From assembly GCF_004345425.1 (NCBI RefSeq), contig NZ_SLVP01000001.1, positions 248,001 through 312,000 of the forward strand: a stretch of DNA of 64,000 nucleotides, written 5' to 3'. Made by a program: the position numbers and the translations under genes. How positions within the stretch are numbered: position 1 is the stretch's first letter; the number at the start of each line of letters is the position of its first letter. Positions 59,937-64,000 of the stretch are shown piece by piece. The DNA comes from Paenibacillus sp. BK033. GTDB lineage: Bacteria; Bacillota; Bacilli; Paenibacillales; Paenibacillaceae. The notes under the pieces are model-generated. The model did not search any database. It saw only the letters and a list, made by a program, of their open reading frames with translations, and had not been told where the DNA came from.

Positions 59937-61136
59937 ATGAAGAAACAAGCGGTATGGAAAAAAACGGTGATTTCTTCGCTGGCGGTAATGATGCTTGCAG
60001 GCGGCGCGTCTTCGGCATTCGCAAACGGTAACCATAACGACAATGGCGGAAAAAAAGGCGACGATCACGGCGACAAAAAAGAAGTTAAAGTGAACTGGAA
60101 ATTCAAAGACGAAGATGATATGAAATGGGCAATGGAATATATTATGCGTCTTGCATCGAAAGGCGTATTTACCGGTTATGAAGACGGTTCGTTCAAGCCC
60201 AACCAAAAAATTTCCCGCATTGAGACATTGGTAGCGGCGGTTCGTCTGATGGGACTTCGCGATCAGGCGGAATCGACGGCAGAAATGAGCACGAAGCTGA
60301 ACTTTAAGGATGCCGATCTCATCGCGAAAAAATATCCATGGGCTGTTGGTTACGTAGCGGTTGCGGTTGAGAACGATTTGTTCTCCGAAACGGAAACTTC
60401 GGTAAATCCGCAAGCGAATGCAACTCGTCTGTGGGCGGCAACGATTCTCGTTAAAGCGCTTAAACTGGAAGATGAGGCGAAGGCGCTTAACAACACTCAG
60501 CTTGATTTCAAGGATGCCAAAAATATTCCTGCCGGTTCCGTAGGTTATGTGGCTCTGGCTATCAAAAAAGGCATTATTACGGGCTACAACGATAATACAT
60601 TCCGCCCTAACCAGCCGGTTTCCCGCGCGGAGCTTGCTGCACTGCTTGACCGCACGGATTCCGAAATTCCGGATAACGACGGACAGGCTATCACGGGCAA
60701 GCTGAAAGCCGTTGCTTCGGGCGGTCAAATTACGATCACGCAATCGAATGGTACGGATTTGACGCTTAGCTTGGATCCAAACGTCTTTATTTTCAGAGAC
60801 GACAAGAAAGCGGCCGTCAGCGCGCTGAAAGCCGGCGACGAAATTCTTGTCCGCACTTATCAGAATAAAGTTGTGTTTATTGAGGTGACTAAATCAGCCG
60901 TTGATGACTCCAAGGTATTCGACGTTACGGGCAAAATCAACACGATTACTTATAACGCTAACGGCAAGCTGTCGACGATCTCCATCTCGAAGCAAGACGG
61001 AAATCAAACAACGGTAACGATTTACAACGTGGCGGATAACGCGCTGATTACCGGCGACCGAAACAATCTTGTAACTGGCCATGATGTTAGAATTCAAGGC
61101 AAAGACGGCGTTATTGCAGGTATTACGATCCTTTAA
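59937..61136 (+). CDS. SLH-domain surface protein
   Basis: A 399-residue exported protein: signal peptide MKKQAVWKKTVISSLAVMML to AFA, a short His/Asp/Lys-rich segment, then three SLH-like repeats (VFTGYEDGSFKPNQKISRIE; a degenerate middle one around KKYPWAVGYVAVAVEND; IITGYNDNTFRPNQPVSRAE) for binding to cell-wall polymer. The C-terminal third (about 245-399) is a beta-rich repeat region of unknown role. The ribosome site is locked in the stem of the leader, so translation may be regulated. Confidence 0.9.
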   Translation: MKKQAVWKKTVISSLAVMMLAGGASSAFANGNHNDNGGKKGDDHGDKKEVKVNWKFKDEDDMKWAMEYIMRLASKGVFTGYEDGSFKPNQKISRIETLVAAVRLMGLRDQAESTAEMSTKLNFKDADLIAKKYPWAVGYVAVAVENDLFSETETSVNPQANATRLWAATILVKALKLEDEAKALNNTQLDFKDAKNIPAGSVGYVALAIKKGIITGYNDNTFRPNQPVSRAELAALLDRTDSEIPDNDGQAITGKLKAVASGGQITITQSNGTDLTLSLDPNVFIFRDDKKAAVSALKAGDEILVRTYQNKVVFIEVTKSAVDDSKVFDVTGKINTITYNANGKLSTISISKQDGNQTTVTIYNVADNALITGDRNNLVTGHDVRIQGKDGVIAGITIL

Positions 61137-61152
61137 TAAGGATTGAACGATA

Positions 61153-61197
61153 AGCAGGTATACTTTCCTTCGCGGAAAGGAATACCTGCTTTTTTTT
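61153..61197 (+). terminator. Intrinsic terminator after the SLH gene
   Basis: AGCAGGTAT with inner CTTTCC pairs with GGAAAG and ATACCTGCT around CGC, followed by eight T. Confidence 0.92.
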
Positions 61198-61224
61198 GAT
61201 ATTGCCGCTGTAATTCGGTATGCT
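61196..61224 (+). promoter_or_regulatory. Predicted promoter of ecsAB
   Basis: TTGATA (61196-61201) and TATGCT (61219-61224) are 17 bases apart. They begin in the T-run of the preceding terminator and lie about 50 bases before ecsA. Confidence 0.6.
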
Positions 61225-61272
61225 GATAAGAGAAGAGCAACTTATTATAGAGGTAATTGTAGGTGAGGGAAT

Positions 61273-62025
61273 ATGAGCGAGCCCATTTTGCAGGTAGCCG
61301 GATTAACCGGCGGTTACAGCCCGCGGCGTCCCGTGCTTCATGATGTGACGTTCGAGGTGCGGGCAGGAGAAATGGTAGGATTAATAGGATTGAACGGCGC
61401 GGGAAAAAGCACAACGATCAAGCATATTCTGGGACTTATGAAGCCGCATCAGGGGCTGGTAAAGGTAGACGGCGTTACGCTTGAGGACAACGCGGAACGT
61501 TACCGGTCCGCTTTTGCCTACGTGCCGGAAACTCCGGTGCTGTTCGACGAGCTGACCGTAGAGGAGCATTTACGCCTGACCGGGATGGCTTACAATGTGG
61601 AGGAGCCGGCATTTGGCGAACGGCAGGAACAGCTGCTGGATGAATTCCAGATGAGGCAGAAACGCGGCGCATTTGCTTCGCATTTATCCAAGGGGATGAA
61701 GCAGAAGGTAATGATTATGAACGCGCTGCTCTCCGAACCGCCGCTTTATATGATAGACGAGCCGTTTCTGGGTCTGGATCCGCTCGGCATTCGTTCTCTG
61801 CTTGAACGGCTGGTTGAAGTGAAGAAGAGAGGCTCGGCTATTCTGATGAGCTCTCACATTCTGTCCACGGTGGAGGCGTATTGCGACCGGTTTATCGTTA
61901 TGCATCAAGGCAAGGTGGCTGCCTACGGCACGCTTGAAGAGGTATGCCGGACTGCCGGAGTCGAAACGCGCGGCGGAGCGCTGGAGGATGCCTTTTACAA
62001 GTTAGTAACCGAGGGACGTCAATGA
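61273..62025 (+). CDS. ecsA: ABC transporter ATP-binding protein EcsA
   Basis: A 250-residue ABC ATPase. Walker A is GLNGAGKST, the signature is LSKGMKQKV, Walker B is LYMIDEP and the H-loop is SSHI. The next gene encodes an EcsB-type membrane protein that overlaps it by four bases, which gives the Ecs assignment. In Bacillus EcsAB supports peptide-pheromone processing, secretion and competence by way of RasP. GTGAGGG lies before the ATG. Confidence 0.9.
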   Translation: MSEPILQVAGLTGGYSPRRPVLHDVTFEVRAGEMVGLIGLNGAGKSTTIKHILGLMKPHQGLVKVDGVTLEDNAERYRSAFAYVPETPVLFDELTVEEHLRLTGMAYNVEEPAFGERQEQLLDEFQMRQKRGAFASHLSKGMKQKVMIMNALLSEPPLYMIDEPFLGLDPLGIRSLLERLVEVKKRGSAILMSSHILSTVEAYCDRFIVMHQGKVAAYGTLEEVCRTAGVETRGGALEDAFYKLVTEGRQ

Positions 62026-63275
62026 GCGGGGGGGATCGCTCGCTTGAAGCGTTATGGTTCAAGCGGTCAGGAGAATTCCGCAAAGAAGTAACCCCTTATT
62101 TCGGCTATATGGCGCAGAGCGGGTTTCCGTTGTTTATGTCGTTTATTGTGTTGTCATCCGCCTTTGGCTACATAAAGCTGATCCGGGATCTGCCAAGCGG
62201 ATTTCCGATTACGCTTGTTGGCATCGTGGCCTTGTTTATTATTCTTAGCTGGAGTCCGCTTCGGACCTGGCTGACAGCGCCGGATATTGTTTTCCATATG
62301 CCGCGGGAAGCGGAAATGGGCGGCTATATGCGAAGAAGCTTCCGCCGCTCCGCAATCTTGACATCCGTGTTAGGGATTATGGTTCTTCTTCTATACTGGC
62401 CGATTTACCGGCAAGGGGACGGGGAAGCGGGCTTTGTGACCCTGCTGCTTTTTTGCGCGGCTATGCGGGGGGCCAACCTGTGGGGGGCATGGAAGGAACG
62501 GAGATTAGCCTGGTCCGGCGTCCGGCTTCTGCTTCGGATCTTGCGCTGGTCAGCAAATGCGCTTGCGCTGGCAGTCATATTGACAAGCGCGCCGTGGAAG
62601 GCTGCATTGTTCCTGCTGCTGCTGCTTGTCTTGTTCGCCCTGCTGTACCGGATGCCGGTCAAGCATGCCTTTCCTTGGGAGAGGCTGATTGAAGAAGAGT
62701 CTCGTACCCGAAGAGGCTACTATCAATTTTTCGGCTTGTTTATCGATGTGCCAACGATGCCTTCCCGTACGATGTCTAGAGCTTACCTGGCATGGATTTT
62801 AAGGTATATACCGAACCGGCATCGACTGACTTACGTATATTTGTACGCGGCATCCCTTGCGCGGACGGAAATTGGCGGCATCGTCCTGCGGCTTACCGTG
62901 TTGTTTGCGCTTATCGTTTACTGGTTTGCGGAGGACGGATGGCTGTCGGGCTGGGGAGCTGCTGCAGCTTACATGATCCTGCTGCAGCTGGTTGCCGTTC
63001 AGATCGGAGGCTTGCGGCATGCGCACCGTTATTCGGTATGGCGGCATGTCTACCCGCTGCCCGAGGCTAAACGAGTGGACAGCGTAGTCACCGTGGACCG
63101 GTGGTCGCTTGCGGCTGTTTCTTTCCTCATGTGGCTGCCGGCAGCCATCATGCTGCTGCTGCAGGGACTTATTGCACCGGCAGTTGTCGCGCTGCTGGCT
63201 GCTTGCGCGCAGATTCTGTTCTTGCGTCCCGGCCGCTTGCGCCGCAAGCTTGCGGAGGATGCTGAGGAGGAATGA
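62022..63275 (+). CDS. ecsB: ABC transporter permease EcsB
   Basis: A 417-residue membrane protein of the EcsB family with eight or more hydrophobic segments. It starts MSGGDRSLEALWFKRSGEFR, and EAEMGGYMRRSFRRSAI is a conserved cytoplasmic loop. The ATG at 62022 overlaps the ecsA stop. Together they should form one transporter complex. No ecsC is seen downstream: the terminator follows directly. Confidence 0.88.
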   Translation: MSGGDRSLEALWFKRSGEFRKEVTPYFGYMAQSGFPLFMSFIVLSSAFGYIKLIRDLPSGFPITLVGIVALFIILSWSPLRTWLTAPDIVFHMPREAEMGGYMRRSFRRSAILTSVLGIMVLLLYWPIYRQGDGEAGFVTLLLFCAAMRGANLWGAWKERRLAWSGVRLLLRILRWSANALALAVILTSAPWKAALFLLLLLVLFALLYRMPVKHAFPWERLIEEESRTRRGYYQFFGLFIDVPTMPSRTMSRAYLAWILRYIPNRHRLTYVYLYAASLARTEIGGIVLRLTVLFALIVYWFAEDGWLSGWGAAAAYMILLQLVAVQIGGLRHAHRYSVWRHVYPLPEAKRVDSVVTVDRWSLAAVSFLMWLPAAIMLLLQGLIAPAVVALLAACAQILFLRPGRLRRKLAEDAEEE

Positions 63276-63289
63276 CCGGTTTTGCGAAA

Positions 63290-63331
63290 AAAAATAGCGG
63301 TGCAGGGATGGTCCCTTGCACCGCTATTTTT
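63290..63331. terminator. Bidirectional terminator between ecsB and the aminotransferase
   Basis: A near-perfect 19-bp stem AAAAATAGCGGTGCAGGGA with its complement, loop TGG, and T-runs on both strands. Confidence 0.93.
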
Positions 63332-63348
63332 TATTTATTAGAAGGCAA

Positions 63349-64000
63349 TTAGCCGATCAATTCGGTAACCGCTTTGTAGATCGTATCAAACAGCTCTTCC
63401 AGGTTCCGCTCTTCGATGCAGGAGAATGCGACGCGAAGATCGGTCTCGCCAAGCGCGATTGTTCCGATTCCGTATTCGTCCAGGAGACGGGTGCGGACCT
63501 CTTCTGCAGAGACGCCTTTCAGCTTAAGGCACATAAAGTATCCGGAGTTAAACGGATAGTAGCTCCATACGTCGCCGTAACGTCCGCTGTCGAGCAGATC
63601 CTTTACTTTATTGGCGCGCTTCTTCATCACATCGTATTTCTCCGCTTTCTGCTCATCGAACTCAGCCGATTGCAATGCGCGTAATACGAAGGTTTGCGAT
63701 GGATGCGGGCCGCTCGAGATGGTCGCGCGGATAATGCCCATTGTTTTTTGCTCAAGAGCGGTCAGTGCTTTATCGGAAGGGTTAGCGTAAGTAATAAAAC
63801 CAACGCGGAAGCCCCATACGTATTCTTCTTTGGTTGCGCCGTCGACTTTGACAGCGAGTACGCGCGGATGCAGATCAGCCAGCTTGCCGAATAACGATTC
63901 ATGCAGCGAGTCTTCGAAGAATAGGCCGAAGTACGCGTCGTCCGTTACGGCAACAACGTTAATGCCTGCTTCTGCCGCATCACGGATTGCTGCAACAATC
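63349..64000 (-). CDS. PLP-dependent aminotransferase (5' end beyond window)
   Basis: The C-terminal 217 codons of a fold-type I aminotransferase run off the right edge. VTDDAYFGLFFEDSL carries the PLP-binding Asp and Tyr, and DGATKEEYVWGFRVGFI the PLP lysine and the phosphate-binding Arg. The sequence ends AVTELIG. This TDDAYFG/GATKEEY type is known from Firmicutes class I/II aminotransferases of uncertain substrate. Its start is outside the window. Confidence 0.85.
   Translation of the reverse strand, partial: IVAAIRDAAEAGINVVAVTDDAYFGLFFEDSLHESLFGKLADLHPRVLAVKVDGATKEEYVWGFRVGFITYANPSDKALTALEQKTMGIIRATISSGPHPSQTFVLRALQSAEFDEQKAEKYDVMKKRANKVKDLLDSGRYGDVWSYYPFNSGYFMCLKLKGVSAEEVRTRLLDEYGIGTIALGETDLRVAFSCIEERNLEELFDTIYKAVTELIG

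Overview
The window reads as chromosomal DNA of a spore-forming, Gram-positive Firmicute of the Paenibacillus type. Pointers are the spore coat and germination genes, SLH-domain surface proteins, strong AGGAGG ribosome sites with frequent TTG/GTG starts, a T-box in front of pheST, and the pheS-pheT-zapA-mutS2-DUF350 order known from Bacillus. Species assignment is inference; no 16S or other marker is present.

Layout. 0-5.4 kb: a lipoprotein, an aldolase-like enzyme, a repeat-rich convergent gap, an acetyltransferase pair on the minus strand, and a VWA lipoprotein. 5.4-8.8 kb: an operon for 5-oxoproline (pxpB-pxpC-pxpA plus a gamma-glutamylcyclotransferase). 9.3-11.4 kb, minus strand: an MFS carrier and a MarR regulator sharing an operator sequence, and a 48-residue protein. 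11.4-13.4 kb: a NarL/LiaR-type two-component system behind a tandem-repeat leader. 13.4-21.4 kb: T-box, pheS, pheT and a zapA homologue enlarged to 1297 residues by coiled coil. 21.7-23.5 kb, minus: an SDR enzyme, a CuA-motif lipoprotein and a small membrane protein. 23.7-28.5 kb: mutS2, a DUF350 protein, a 26-residue membrane peptide, a zinc-ribbon protein and an MFS protein. 28.6-37.2 kb: cysK, then a sporulation block (cotH, cotB-like, a second coat-like protein, gerB-gerA-gerC, a small protein, cotF-like). 37.2-43.8 kb: alaR-alaT, a corrinoid adenosyltransferase, an RluA enzyme, an ArsC-like protein, a second aminotransferase and a 5'-3' exonuclease. 44-54 kb: a 2559-residue SLH-anchored repeat protein, then GNAT plus three tail-collar proteins. 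54-64 kb: small conserved proteins, an HRDC protein, a PLC-like protein, cheX, an SDR, a DEAD-box helicase, an SLH protein with a structured leader, ecsAB and a truncated aminotransferase.

How genes work together. The cyclotransferase should release 5-oxoproline that PxpABC hydrolyses to glutamate. CotH is a kinase whose likely substrate, a CotB-like Ser/Arg/Lys-rich protein, is encoded divergently beside it. GerB-GerA-GerC form one overlapping germinant-receptor operon. The histidine kinase and the giant surface protein share a hairpin placed at the same distance from their ribosome sites.

The least explained content is non-coding. (1) A 185-bp element occurs twice with identical 50/59/50 spacing of a 26-nt unit in two forward and two reverse copies. 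(2) A three-helix element occurs three times; its helices differ in sequence but keep pairing, while two internal-loop strands are conserved. (3) A shared covarying hairpin lies before the kinase and surface-protein genes. (4) A multi-branched leader hides the ribosome site of the SLH protein. Among proteins, the giant ZapA fusion and the surface protein/GNAT/triple-collar cluster stand out.
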